Below are positions 43,066 to 54,770 of a stretch of DNA of 64,000 nt, in pieces. The translations under genes and the position numbers were made by a program. Numbering within the stretch: position 1 is the stretch's first letter; each line of letters opens with the position of its first letter. The stretch covers positions 9,620,001 through 9,684,000 of the forward strand of contig CATNEN010000038.1 in the NCBI GenBank assembly GCA_950097015.1, read 5' to 3'. Below the pieces are notes generated by a model. It worked only from the letters and a program-made list of their open reading frames with translations, searched no databases and was not told the DNA's origin. This stretch comes from Macrostomum hystrix (taxonomy: Eukaryota; Platyhelminthes; Macrostomidae).

Positions 43066-45245
43066 TTCAGCTGAAGTTTTTAAACTTCAAAATAAAACTT
43101 TTTATTAAAATAATTTTGTCCCTGAAGGCGCATCTGAAGGCTTTGAACTGCTGTTTGGTCCATGGACTGGGGAGACGACCCACCCACCCTAAATTACACA
43201 AGCTAATGTTTGTTATAGTGCCATAGAATCTGATTATTTCTTCTGTTATTATTTACACCTTCGGTTAAATAACTGAAGATTTAAAGAACTGAAATCGAAT
43301 ACAATTAATTATAAACATAAGAAAAACAAGTATATTAATATTAATAAGATAAAGAATCAGAAAAATGTGATTATTAAAAAAGTAAACAATATTATAATTA
43401 AAGCTAGCAATTTAATAAAAATTGAGATGCAGCTAATAGTCACTAAAATAATTACATTGAAGAGCATCCTAAAAAAACAATAGCTATATGTACAATAAGC
43501 TACGATATGCAGTAAAAAAGTTATATATAAGTTCGACATTTTATGTGATTATTTCTCCTCTCTGAAGCTTTATTCTCCTAACAATTTCAATTGTTTAAAT
43601 TTATAATAAATATTCGATTCAGTATAGATTAGTTTGACTACGCTGTGGTAGAATATATGGAATAATATAGATATATAAATGGCTTTAATAAATGCTTAAT
43701 AATTATTAAATGAATATAAACGTCACAACAGTTGATTGAATAGGCGATCTATCACATGTTTAAAAAGCTGTGATGAAGGTTTTCGTGAGCGATATAACTA
43801 CCTGTAGATTTAAATATCGTCGAAGTTTAATTAAAGAAATTCTAAAAATGGTTTACATTTGTGAAACTGTAAATGATAATAATTATGAGTTAAGAATCAG
43901 AGTTTGAAAAACGCAACTTTTTATACTAGGCTCACGTGGTGAGATTCTCCACCGATTCTCAGGCAATTGAGTACGTTGTTTGTAATCGAATCGGCCAAAA
44001 ATTGATAAGGTAAAATAGTTCAACCGCGTCGTGAGTTTACGAGTAATGGAGAACGCGAAAGCCAGTTGTAACCAGTACAAACTAGTAATTTAACCCACAT
44101 GCGGTCGTTTATCTGCGTTTTTTAAATAGTGCATTAATAGAGGTGTGTGGTACATTGCTGCACTCATTGACTGCCAATTGTGACGCGCAAATGAAGTATA
44201 TCATGTACCGATGTACATAACATTTACAAGGACTACCCTAGGAGTAGAAGTGTCATATACTCCTATAAAGGCGTCATTGAACATGCTTAATAATTGCAGT
44301 GCAGTATATTGCTGAACTGCAGTCATATCTGATCAGCAGTAATCGCTGATCGTTGCTATAATATATTGTAATTATAAGCGGCCCTCGATCGATCAGCAGA
44401 GGTCAGTGCAGCGCTTGAGTCACAGCTTGAGTTCGCTATACAGTCGAGTTAAATTATTTGCAGTGTCACAAAGAGCACTGGGGCTTTTGGCTAATTTCAT
44501 TTCTTACGTTCTAAACAATACGATCAGCATATATCCGACTCATTAAATTGTCAATCTCACGAAAATCCGCTTTATATATGGCATCAGATTTCATCAATGC
44601 CTATTGGCCGGGGGTGCAAAAAACTATAGCTATTAGCTACCTATATCGCGATAATGCATCGCGTTTGACCGTCTAAATGGGAATCATGGACTATAGACAT
44701 GTCAATCCCAGGTAGCAGACTCAGGCTGGTTAGAAATGCGCACAATGCACATTGAAGGCGGTGATTTAAATAAAAAAGTTCCAAACCGCAATTTAAGATA
44801 TTTATAGGATCTTCATACATCTCAGTGCTACTGGAATATTTAAAATATAAAAATAAACGTAGCTGCGCAGAACTTATAAAGAAGCCGCCGTAGTAAGAGA
44901 TTGGAGCAAGTGTCTGCGCGCTAGTGCTATGCAAAACAAACGTAAGGTCTAAAATTCGTTGAAGCAACACGTTTCGCAAGATATATGAAAATAACAGCAT
45001 TGGATCTGCTTCCAAAAAAAGTATAAACATTTTTATAATAAAAAAAAATTTAAATTTCTTATCTCGCAAGTGCAAGTGATAATCTGCCTCAAATAATTTT
45101 TCAACGAAAGGAAGTTTCCCATCCTTCTGTTCTAAGTGGACATTACAATTATTCAAGCAATAAATTCATGATAAACAATTTGGACTACTTATGTATTTAT
45201 GAATTTAAAGGCGGAAGGGTTATATCTTTAATAAACAGAGGAAAA
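43066..45245. other. AT-rich intergenic region
   Basis: Low-GC sequence upstream of mu-crystallin. One minus-strand frame (44641-45156, 171 codons) is free of repeats, but its Phe/Leu/Ile-rich translation matches no family I know. In AT-rich DNA of this length it could be chance. Confidence 0.45.
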
Positions 45246-45449
45246 GATGCCTCTGTGGACCCACAGCTTGTCTGCACGATCAGGTGCTTCGGCAAGCGGA
45301 CGACGAGGCTGATTCGTCATCAGCACGAATATGACACTCATATCAAACTAAATCTGCGACGTACCGATCGATGCTTGCCCCGAATCAGCCTCGTCGTCCG
45401 TTTGCCGAAGCACCTGAGTGCAGACAAGCTGCGGTTCCACAGAGGCATG
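45246..45449. repeat. long inverted repeat (70-bp arms, 64-bp loop)
   Basis: Left arm 45246-45316 (GATGCCTCTGTGGACCCACA to GAGGCTGATTCG) and right arm 45381-45449, its inverse, differing by a handful of bases and a 2-base indel. The arms are GC-rich inside an AT-rich region. A transcript would form a near-perfect hairpin. Confidence 0.88.
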
Positions 45450-46582
45450 ATAAGAGATGAAATGACACAAAACGTATGTATGCGAGGCAGAGAAATATTG
45501 AATATGAATAATTAATTAGGAAAAAGTATTACTAATATTTACTGTTCAGTTGTTATTTGAGAAGAGAAATTTTTAAAACATAGGTACGTATATTTTGTTT
45601 TAATTTACTGACTGAATCTTGTCTGAATTTAAGTTGTACCTTTAATGTATTTTTAGATTTGTTGATGCTTGATTGGAAAGTACACGCGCCATCCTGTGTA
45701 CCAATACGATATATGACGCTAATTTCCTGACGCTAAGAAGCATGTACAAGATATTTCTCGTGCAGAATAAATGCCTTAATCATATATATATCAATTTTGA
45801 AAAGTGCAGATATAGATATATAGCATATTTCTTTTTCTTGCTGTAAATTACCCAATTTATAAAAAAATAGCTTGCCTTTCCACTTTAACTTTGTGCAGAT
45901 GTAAACTTAAAGTCAAAAGAGCTTCTTGCCTACTTTGGGTGTTATAATTAAGTATTTACTTATACGAACCTTATCCTAACATTAGAAAAGCCACTAGGTT
46001 TCTTAAACAAAGCATACAACTTAATTAGGGTACATCTTCAGCGTTTTTTGTCATTAGACTTTAGAAAACGTGTTTTTTGTGTACTCTACATTATAAACGA
46101 TCATCGTATTTTACCTATCCTACTGCTTTTAATATTATTTTGATAAAAATATGTGATTTTTTATTATTTTAACTTAACTTTTTACCTATGATTAGAATAT
46201 GTGTTTCATAATAATGTAATGTAGTACAACAGAAATTTTCACAGTTCGCTATACAGATCGCTATATTACGCTATATTAAGCATTTTTGCATCATTATATT
46301 TTTGTTTTTATTTGTAGCTTATTTTCTTAATAAGTTCACTTAAAATTTTTTTGCTAGATTTTCAGAGAACACAACGAAAAACACATGAAATGATTTTAAT
46401 TTATTTTATTTTTACCACATCTCAATCTCAAAGGTTTTAAGTAATTAAAAATGAAACTTTCTTATGCAGCTAAGAGGCAAAGAGTCTTTACATTTTTCTG
46501 CCAAGCCCTGATGGTGTAAGCTGTTTTAAGTTGGCTACACATAGCTTGGCTGGAGTTGCAATCTGTTAAAAGTGCATAAAAC
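45450..46582. other. AT-rich intergenic region upstream of the myotubularin
   Basis: No ORF, repeat array or SINE recognised. The last 100 bases become less AT-rich and should hold the 5' UTR. Confidence 0.5.
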
Positions 46583-49500
46583 ATGTCGGAGCTGACCAAA
46601 TTTGATGATGAGGAGCTGCGCCTGCTGCCACTGCCCGCCTCCTGCCGCCTGCTGGCTGCGGAATCCCTGCTGCATGTTGGCCGCCTGGCCGATGGTCGAA
46701 TCATCGCCTGCACCGACTACCGCTTGCTGCTGCTGCTGCTGACATCCGAGGTCAGGCTTGAGCCGGTGTTTGTCCAGCCTCTGGGCTGCATCACTCGCCT
46801 GACCATTGGGCCGGAAGTCGCCCAGCTGCGGTTGAGCTTCACCCTGCTGGCTGCTCCATTAAGCCTGCAGTTCCGCGGCGCGGCCGAGGCGGCCATCTGG
46901 GCGGAGCAGCTGGACCCGGCCAGGCCCGCATCCCGGCTGCTGCGTCGCAGGCGACAGTCCGCAGCCTCTAGCCTGCTGACGGCGCTAATCGGCGTAGGCG
47001 ACGACGACACCCTGACTCTCCTAGCTGGCGACGATGATGCCGAACTCGAGTCTGGGGAAATGAAACGACTGGGAATGACGGAGCTGACTGGTTGGCGGCT
47101 CAGCGAAGCCAATCAGGGCTACTCGTTGTGCGCCAGCTACGCCAGGTGGGTGGGCTGTGCAAGCTCAGGGGTGAGATTTCCATGCCCCAGACTGTCAAGG
47201 GTGAGATTTCCATGCCCCAGACTGTCAAGGGTGAGATTTCCATGCCCCAGACTGTCATGGGTGAGATTTCCATGCCCCAGACTGTCATGGGTGAGATTTC
47301 CATGCCCCAGACTGTCAAGGGTGAGATTTCCATGCCCCAGACTGTCATGGGTGAGATTTCCATGCCCCAGACTGTCAAGGGTGAGATTTCCATGCCCCAG
47401 ACTGTCAAGGGTGAGATTTCCATGCCCCAGACTGTCATTGGTGAGAATGTGAGATTTCCGTATCTGAGACTGTTGGAGGTGAGATTTCCGTATCTGATTA
47501 ATTGCTTCTCATGTACACACAGGTTTCACGTGGTGCCTCGCGACCTGACAGACGATGAACTTTTGGCCTCCAGCAAATTTCGTTCTCGCGGACGCTTCCC
47601 CAGCGTTGTTTGGCGTTGCCATGCCAACGGAGCGGCCCTGGCGCGCTCGGGCCAGCCGCTAGTTGGCCTGTTTGGCTGGCGATGTGAGGCTGATGAAAAA
47701 CTTCTGGCACTGCTTGGCGGCTGCGGTAAATTGCTGATTGCCGATGCCAGGACCTACAGGTGAGTGGCTTGGATTCAAGTATGACCACTAACTTGTATGA
47801 CCACTGACCTGTATAAGGTACACTGACCTGTATAACCACTGACATGTATTACTACTGAACTGTATGATCACTGACCTGTATGTCCACTGACCTGTATGAC
47901 CACTTACCTGTATGACCACTTACCTGTATGACCACTGACCTGTATGACCACTGACCTGTATGACCACTTACCTGTATGACCACTGACCTGTATGACCACT
48001 GACCTGTATGACCACTGACCTGTATGACCACTTACCTGTATGACCACTGACCTGGATGACCACTGACCTGTATGACCACTGACCTGTATGACCACTGACC
48101 TGGATGACCACTGACCTGTATGACCACTTACCTGTATGACCACTGACCTGTATGACTACTGAAATGTATGACCACTGACCTGTATGACCACTGACCTGGA
48201 TGACCACTGACCTGTATGACCACTTACCTGTATGACCACTGACCTGTATGACCACTTACCTGTATGACCACTGACCTGGATGACCACTGACCTGTATGAC
48301 CACTGACCTGTATGACCACTTACCTGTATGACCACTGACCTGGATGACCACTGACCTGTATGACCACTGACCTGTATGACCACTGACCTGTATGACCACT
48401 TACCTGTATGACCACTGACCTGGATGACCACTGACCTGTATGACCACTGACCTGTATGACCACTGACCTGGATGACCACTGACCTGTATGACCACTTACC
48501 TGTATGACCACTGACCTGTATGACTACTGAAATGTATGACCACTGACCTGTATGACCACTGACCTGGATGACCACTGACCTGTATGACCACTTACCTGTA
48601 TGACCACTGACCTGTATGACCACTTACCTGTATGACCACTGACCTGGATGACCACTGACCTGTATGACCACTGACCTGTATGACCACTTACCTGTATGAC
48701 CACTGACCTGGATGACCACTGACCTGTATGACCACTGACCTGGATGACCACTGACCTGTATGACCACTTACCTGTATGACCACTGACCTGTATGACTACT
48801 GAAATGTATGACCACTGACCTGTATGACCACTGACCTGGATGACCACTGACCTGTATGACCACTGACCTGTATGACCACTGACCTGTATGACCACTGACC
48901 TGTATGACTACTGAAATGTATGACCACTGAAATTTATCATTCTGATCTTAATGACCATTTTACTAAATGACTTCTAGCAGTAGCATAAATTACCAAAAAT
49001 CTTCTTTGTCTCAGAACCTGTATGATATTGAAGACGTGATTTCTCAAAGACGTGTTTTATCACCGCTATTACACAAATTCGTTTTAGCGCTAACTGAATC
49101 ATTTTCGTCTGCTAATTTTTTTCAGTTAGAAAATGTCAGCAAGAAAACACAAGTGCAATCTGAAGAGTGTGTGTGTAGGACCGTTTTATCAGCGCAGACT
49201 TTCTGCCTGTTGCCTATGAGTCACGTGATAGCCAACAGGGTTTCTTAGGCTCGCGTGTTTTCTAGCAAAGCCAAGTTAATTTATTTTTAGAATGTAGATT
49301 ATGAAGTTCGTTGTAAACACTTTTAAGTCAAATCTGCTACCTTTGTGTTGACGCAAATGCTTTTACACTTTTAATATTATATATATTATACCTCTCCCGT
49401 GCCTTATCTCTCCCGTGTCTCATCTCTCCCGTGTCTCATATCTCCCCTGTCTCATCTCTCCCGTGTCTCATCTCTCCCGTGTCTCATCTCTCCCGTGTCT

Positions 49501-52500
49501 CATCTCTCCCGTGTCTCATCTCTCCCCTGTCTCATCCCTCCCGTGTCTCATCTCTCCCGTGTCTCATCTCTCCCGTGTCTTATCTCTCCCGTGTCTCATC
49601 TCTCCCGTGTCTCATATCTCCCCTGTCTCATCTCTCCCGTGTCTCATCTCTCCCGTGTCTCATCTCTCCCGTGTCTCATCTCTCCCGTGTCTCATCTCTC
49701 CCGTGTCTCATATCTCCCGTGTCTCATCTCACCCGTGTCTCATATCACCCGTGTCTCATATCACCCGTGTCTCATATCTCCCGTGTCTCATCTCTCCCGT
49801 GTCTCATCTCTCCCGTGTCTCATATCTCCCGTGTCTCATCTCACCCGTGTCTCATATCACCCGTGTCTCATATCTCCCGTGTCTCATATCTCCCGTGTCT
49901 CATCTCTCCCGTGTCTCATTTCTCCCCTGTCTCATCCCTCCCGTGTCTCATATCTCCCGTGTCTCATCTCACCCGTGTCTCATATCTCCCGTGTCTCATA
50001 TCTCCCGTGTCTCATCTCTTCTCTGTCAAATTCCCAACTTCTCCCCTTCCTTAACTCCAGGAGCGCCCTGGCCAATCGCACAGTCGGTGGGGGTTTTGAG
50101 TATGGCAGCTACTACTCAAACTCTGAGATTGTTTTCCTGGACCTGCCAAATATGCACGCCATTCGGCAGAGCTTCGCAGCCATGCAGCAGCGCGCGCTGG
50201 CCCCGGATGCTGTTGGCCTGGGGGTCAGCGAAGCTGAGGGCGACCTCAACGGCGGTGGCGGCGCCTGCCTGCTTGGCGAGCTGGAGCGATCCAGATGGCT
50301 GCAGCATGTCTCCACGCTGATTGGCCACGCTCGGAGGCTGGCGGCTGCGCTAACCGTTGATGGTGGGCACATTTTGTGCGGTTTTTCACCAGCAATTTAG
50401 ATACATTCAGCTTCAAATCCCTTCCTTGATTGATTGCCCATTTTAAAACCTATTTTAATCCCAATTTACGAATCCACTTTTTTAAATGCCAATTTTTGAA
50501 TATACTTTTTTAAATCCCAATTTTCGAATCCACTTTTTAAATCCCAATTTTAGAATCCACCTTATAATCCCAATTTTAGAATCCACTTTTTAATCCCAAT
50601 TTTAGAATCCACCTTATAATCCCAATTTTAGAATCCACTTTTTAATCCCAATTTTAAAATCCACTTTTTGAATCCCAATTTCAAAAGCTTTTTTTTCATC
50701 CTAATTTTACAATCCACTTTTTAATCTCAATTCTAGAATCCATATTTAGTCCCAATTTTGGAATCCACTTTTTAATCCCAATTTTAGAATCAAATTTTTA
50801 ATCCCAACTTTAGAATCCACTTTTTAACGTAATTAAAAATCACACATTTTTCGAATCCTTACCTCTAAATTCAGGATCTCCCTACATTATTCCCCAAATT
50901 CCCAGAATTCCCCAATACAATCGAGTCGCCCACAAACCCACGCAGGCCGGTCGGTGCTGGTGCATTGCACAGACGGCTGGGACAGAACTCCGCAGCTCGC
51001 CAGCCTGACTCTGCTCCTGGCCGACCCGCACTACCGGAGCCTCGCCGGCCTGCGCACCCTGCTGCAGCGAGAGTGGCTGCACTTTGGCCACAGATTCGCC
51101 AGCCGCTGCGGCTCCGGCGAGGCGCCAGACGATCCGAACGAATGGTCGCCGATTTTCGTCCAATTCCTTGACTGCCTGCACCAGCTGATTGGCCAGTGCC
51201 CCGCTGAGTTCGAGTTTACGGATGTCCTGCTGCGCCGATTGGCCATCCACTGCTACAGCGGCCTATTCGCCGAGCTCACCTGCAATTCGCAGGCCGAGCG
51301 ACAGAAACTGTTCGAACAGCAGCAGCAGCAGTCGTCACTGTTTCAATTGTTCAGCCTCCAGGGCGCCAAGAACCTGTTTTATCAACCGACTGGCTGCCTG
51401 AATCAGCTGGACATCAGCCTGGCGAGTCTCAAAATCTGGTCTGAACTGTACGCGCCGGCTAGTCAGCTGCGATCTGCTTCTTCTGGTAGCGGTAGCAGCT
51501 GCTTCGGCAGCTTCCGCTGCGACTTTGACGGGCTTCCGATTGAGATTGAGCCAGGCCAGGTAAGTTGGGCGATTTCTAGTTTTTTCATGTTCACAGGGTG
51601 AGATGATCAAATCTCAAGGTGAGATGATCGATTTTCAAGGTGAGATGATCGATTCTCAAGGTAAGATGATCAAATCTCAGGGTGAGATGATCAATCAAAG
51701 GTTAAAAACTCAGTTTAAGATATCAATTACTCAGAATAATTGTTTGACATTTTAGTATAGTCAGAGTTTCAGAATACAGTAAATAAATTGAAATCTCAGT
51801 GTGAGATAGTTTAAAATTTGAGCAGACTTAAATAAGAAAACCGAGGTGCAGTTCCTCGATTGAGTTTATCTGTTGCTACGACAACTGCAAAACCGTTCTG
51901 CCTGACCTCATTCGCATCAGTCGCAGCTGCGGTCGCTCATGCGTCAGCTGGAAGAATGTCAACTGAAGTCGCGCCAGCTGCGTGACCAGCTCAACCAGTT
52001 CGCTGCTAGCTATCCCGCTGAAGCTGCGGCAGTGGAGGCGCTGTCCCAGTCGCCGCATGACCAGCAGTCGCTTCTGCCCAGCCTGGAGATTATCGAAAAA
52101 ACGGTTGCCCGCCGCTGCTTCACCCACTGGGTGCCCGATCATCAGCGCGGCCGGTGCGCCGGCTGCGGCGCCGAGTTCTGGCTGCCATTGCGCCGCCGGC
52201 ATCACTGCCGAGCCTGCGGCGATGTGTTTTGCCACTCCTGCTGCTCCGAATATGTCCGCCTGCCCGGCCAGATGCTGCGCGACCTCTGCCGAGTTTGCAA
52301 GCCCTGCGCTGCAGCAGCAGCAGCATCTGCTACCGTCTCCGCCGCCGGCGCTGACCCGGATTCAGCTGCTGTTAAGGAAACCAACGCCAGCGTCGAAGTC
52401 GAAGACAAAAGTGCATCAGCCAGTGCCGCAGCTGCCGCAGCCGCTGTTTTAGCCGCGCCTTTGGCTATGCCATCGTCTGAGGCTATTAGAATTTCTGTGA

Positions 52501-52508
52501 AGTCTTGA
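46583..52508 (+). CDS. myotubularin-related phosphatase with FYVE domain (MTMR3/4-like, 5 exons)
   Basis: Coding exons: 46583-47145, 47523-47759, 50061-50362, 50946-51559, 51921-52508 (2304 nt, 767 aa). It is a phosphoinositide 3-phosphatase acting on PI3P and PI(3,5)P2 at endosomal/autophagic membranes. Order: PH-GRAM domain (residues about 20-130), then the phosphatase core beginning CASYARFHVVPRDLTDDEL and FRSRGRFPSVVWR, GGGFEYGSYYSNSEIVFLDL, and the active-site loop VHCTDGWDRT (nucleophile Cys about 375, Arg six later, so predicted catalytically competent). Next come EWLHFGHRFASR and SPIFVQFLDCLHQL, then a short coiled-coil stretch and a C-terminal FYVE zinc finger (about 642-702) with WVPD, RRRHHCRACG and RVC. 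The domain order equals MTMR3/MTMR4, but the protein is much shorter than the roughly 1200-residue human forms, lacking the long linker. AATAAA lies at 52676. Confidence 0.93.
47160..47445. repeat. 30-bp minisatellite containing both splice-site-like motifs
   Basis: Nine to ten units, each GGGTGAGATTTCCATGCCCC followed by AGACTGTCAA. It starts within 20 bases of the exon 1 donor of the myotubularin. Confidence 0.95.
47770..48945. repeat. 16-bp minisatellite, TGACCACTGACCTGTA
   Basis: About 73 units in intron 2 of the myotubularin. Variants are CACTTACCTGTA, CCTGGATG and TACTGAAATG, in a higher-order order that repeats (a block at about 48156 recurs 366-368 bp later). It begins just after the donor. 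Confidence 0.95.
48946..49384. other. unique intron sequence
   Basis: Unique-looking stretch between two arrays in intron 2 of the myotubularin; no splice-bounded coding frame recognised. Confidence 0.5.
49385..50025. repeat. 16-bp minisatellite, CTCATCTCTCCCGTGT
   Basis: About 40 units in intron 2 of the myotubularin, ending 35 bases before exon 3. It has the same unit as 14880-15110. Confidence 0.95.
50440..50835. repeat. degenerate 20-bp repeat, AATCCCAATTTTAGAATCCA
   Basis: About 18 imperfect units with poly-T blocks, in intron 3 of the myotubularin. Confidence 0.85.
51590..51700. repeat. short tandem repeat, AAGGTGAGATGATCGATT
   Basis: Five imperfect units starting about 30 bases after the exon 4 donor of the myotubularin. 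Units contain AAG/GTGAGA, like the real donor. Confidence 0.85.
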
Positions 52509-53800
52509 CCGATAAAAACTGTTGTCTTTAGAGTTTTGTGATATATTTTCAAACCTGTGCTTCATACTGTCATAGACCTTGCCTTTTTCATGTTTCATTC
52601 AAAGCATAATTCTTCTTATTTTTGAAGATTCGTAAAAACAAACAAAATAATAATGCTCGTATTTAAACTCGCGCCAATAAAACTCGCATCGAGAAATAAC
52701 GACGTCGGTAAAATTGGCACGAAATTTAAATTTATCGAGACTATAGTGCAAACTGGATCTGAAACCGAGTAAAACCCAGCCATGCGGATAGAGATTTTCA
52801 GTATTAAAGCAGTCTTAAATTAGTTTTTACGAGCTTAATTTTTACGTCTTACGTTATCTTTTTGCGTTAATTTTCTACAGGTCGTTCTATTTTTTTCATG
52901 CAAAGTCAGTTATAATCCAGGATTAGGCAACTGTCACAAGCATTGAAGAGCATAGATTTGTCTTTTGGAACTTCCATTTTTGCATCGATCTGTTTTGCTC
53001 ATGTTTTTTCTTGACTTCTGATGCAGTGCGTTGTCGATCGTTAAATATGTTTATCTCCCTGTTTCATCGCCAGTTTTTTATGTAATCAATTGTTTTCCTC
53101 AAGTGCCTTCCTTCCTTCTTGATTCACACGCGGCTTGACTTCTGTGTCAAGCAGATTAATGAATGACATAATTTAACCTAGTTTTATATTCAAGTACAAT
53201 TAGCTATGCTTAGCTTTTCATTGCGCGCTCACTTTCTTTCCTAACAAAAATGCATCACTACGCTCGTATATTTCATATCCTAGTTAATTAACTTCTGATT
53301 GCAACTTTCAAGTGTGAAATGTGAAGCGCTTTACGAAACTGGGTGTTGGGTGGGTGTTTAGGAGTTTTAACCCAAAGCCGCATTATCAACCGACTATTAT
53401 GTTGTCATGTCTATCCGGTGCCCATCTAAATCGTACAATATTCTCACCTCAGAACTGGTGTTGTTTAAGCCCATATTGGCTTATTTTTATCTGTGTACAG
53501 TCTTAGTTGATTTAAGAGGTTCATTAATTTTGTTTGATGTCTTTTAAAGACTTATAAAAGTTTTTATAGTTTATTTAAGTAACAAAGGCATGCGTACAAG
53601 AGTACAGATAATCTATTTTCATTCATCTGTAATTTTATATTTAGGACGTTATTTTATAGTTCTAGAGTTCATTGTTCCAGTCCAGCTTTGTGTGACATAA
53701 TCTATAAATTTATTATATTTACTAGATTCAAAACTTGGCACTGGCCCAACAAACACGCACTATTTGATTTGTGCGTTCGCGACCGACCATGCCCCCTCTA
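52509..53800. other. 3' flank of the myotubularin, no gene
   Basis: AT-rich. Poly(A) signal AATAAA at 52676-52681. No other feature recognised. Confidence 0.55.
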
Positions 53801-53804
53801 GAGG

Positions 53805-54770
53805 TCGTTTGGAGGCTCTCGACCGACCACTCCCATATAGTTAGGAGGCTCTCGACCGGCCACTCCCATATAGTTAGGAGGCTCTCGACCGGCCACTCCC
53901 GGTCGAGTATAGTTCTATCTATCTATCTGCAGGGGGCCCGGGGCACTTGTCGCACAAGCGACAGAGCGGCACGCCCCCAGACCGGCGAACTAGGCGCTTT
54001 AGCGCCCATCGCGCCGCCTCCCCTGAGCAGGCACCACACACAGCAGCACAGACCAGCCGGGGAGGGCAGGAGGCACCCAGAATAGACAGCAGTGTCCCCC
54101 ATCCCAGCCCCACACGCACATAGCAGACCAAGCCGGGGCGGAAGGCTGATAAGAAATCAGTCCTCAGGGGGGGCCGGGTGATGAGTGTACACTTATCCAA
54201 TCGCGCTGACGGAAGTCCAGAGAGCGCGCGGCGGTGTACACCCGCCCTCCAGCCACTCCCCGCAAGGTCTAACGCCCCAGCGCCAACGCACATAACTCAT
54301 ACAACGCAGAACAGGCACACAGAAGGTATGAGCGAAGCTATTATTTCAAGCTTTGATTGCACGAAATATGGTGCACCTCCGCCGGTCGCTACTGTCCAAA
54401 ACCCACAACAAGTCCCGAAATTAATCGCGACTTGAAGGGTGAATCGAACTAGCGTCCTTTGGAGTGCGAGGCAGCGACGTTAGCCGCTGACCCACTCGTC
54501 CCCTCCCATATAGTTAGGAGGCTCTCGACCGCCCACTCCCATATAGTTAGGAGGCTCTCGACCGACCACTCCCATATAGTTAGGAGGCTCTCGACCGGCC
54601 ACTCCCATATAGTTAGGAGGCTCTCGACCGACCACTCCCATATAGTTAGGAGGCTCTCGACCGGTCACTCCCATATAGTTAGGAGGCTCTCGACCGGCCA
54701 CTCCCATATAGTTAAGAGGCTCTCGGCCAGCCACCCCCATATAGTTAGGAGGCTCTCGACCAGTCACTAT
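53805..54770. repeat. 33-bp minisatellite split by an insertion
   Basis: Units with TCCCATATAGTTAGGAGGCT then CTCGACCG(G/A)CCAC occur at 53805-53905 (about 3 copies) and 54505-54770 (about 8 copies). The intervening 600 bp is foreign. Confidence 0.92.
53907..54503 (-). mobile_element. tRNA-headed retroposon inserted in the minisatellite
   Basis: On the minus strand it begins with GGGACGAGTGGGTCAGCGG, an A-box-like start. A B box AGTTCGATTCACCC follows near 54440-54453, then a GC-rich body of about 450 bp, and a tail of (GATA)n type (plus-strand CTATCTATCTATC at 53920). CTCCC flanks both ends and may be the target duplication. Layout and orientation fit a SINE-like retroposon of about 600 bp. 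Confidence 0.65.

Noticed and set aside
44641-45156. 171-codon minus-strand frame as a gene
   Set aside because: It is AT-rich with a Phe/Leu/Ile-biased translation, no family resemblance, and a length within reach of chance.
49399-50400. 333-codon frame running into real myotubularin exon 3
   Set aside because: The N-terminal 200 codons are the 16-bp minisatellite. The acceptor at 50060 gives the correct frame join with exon 2, so only 50061-50362 is coding.
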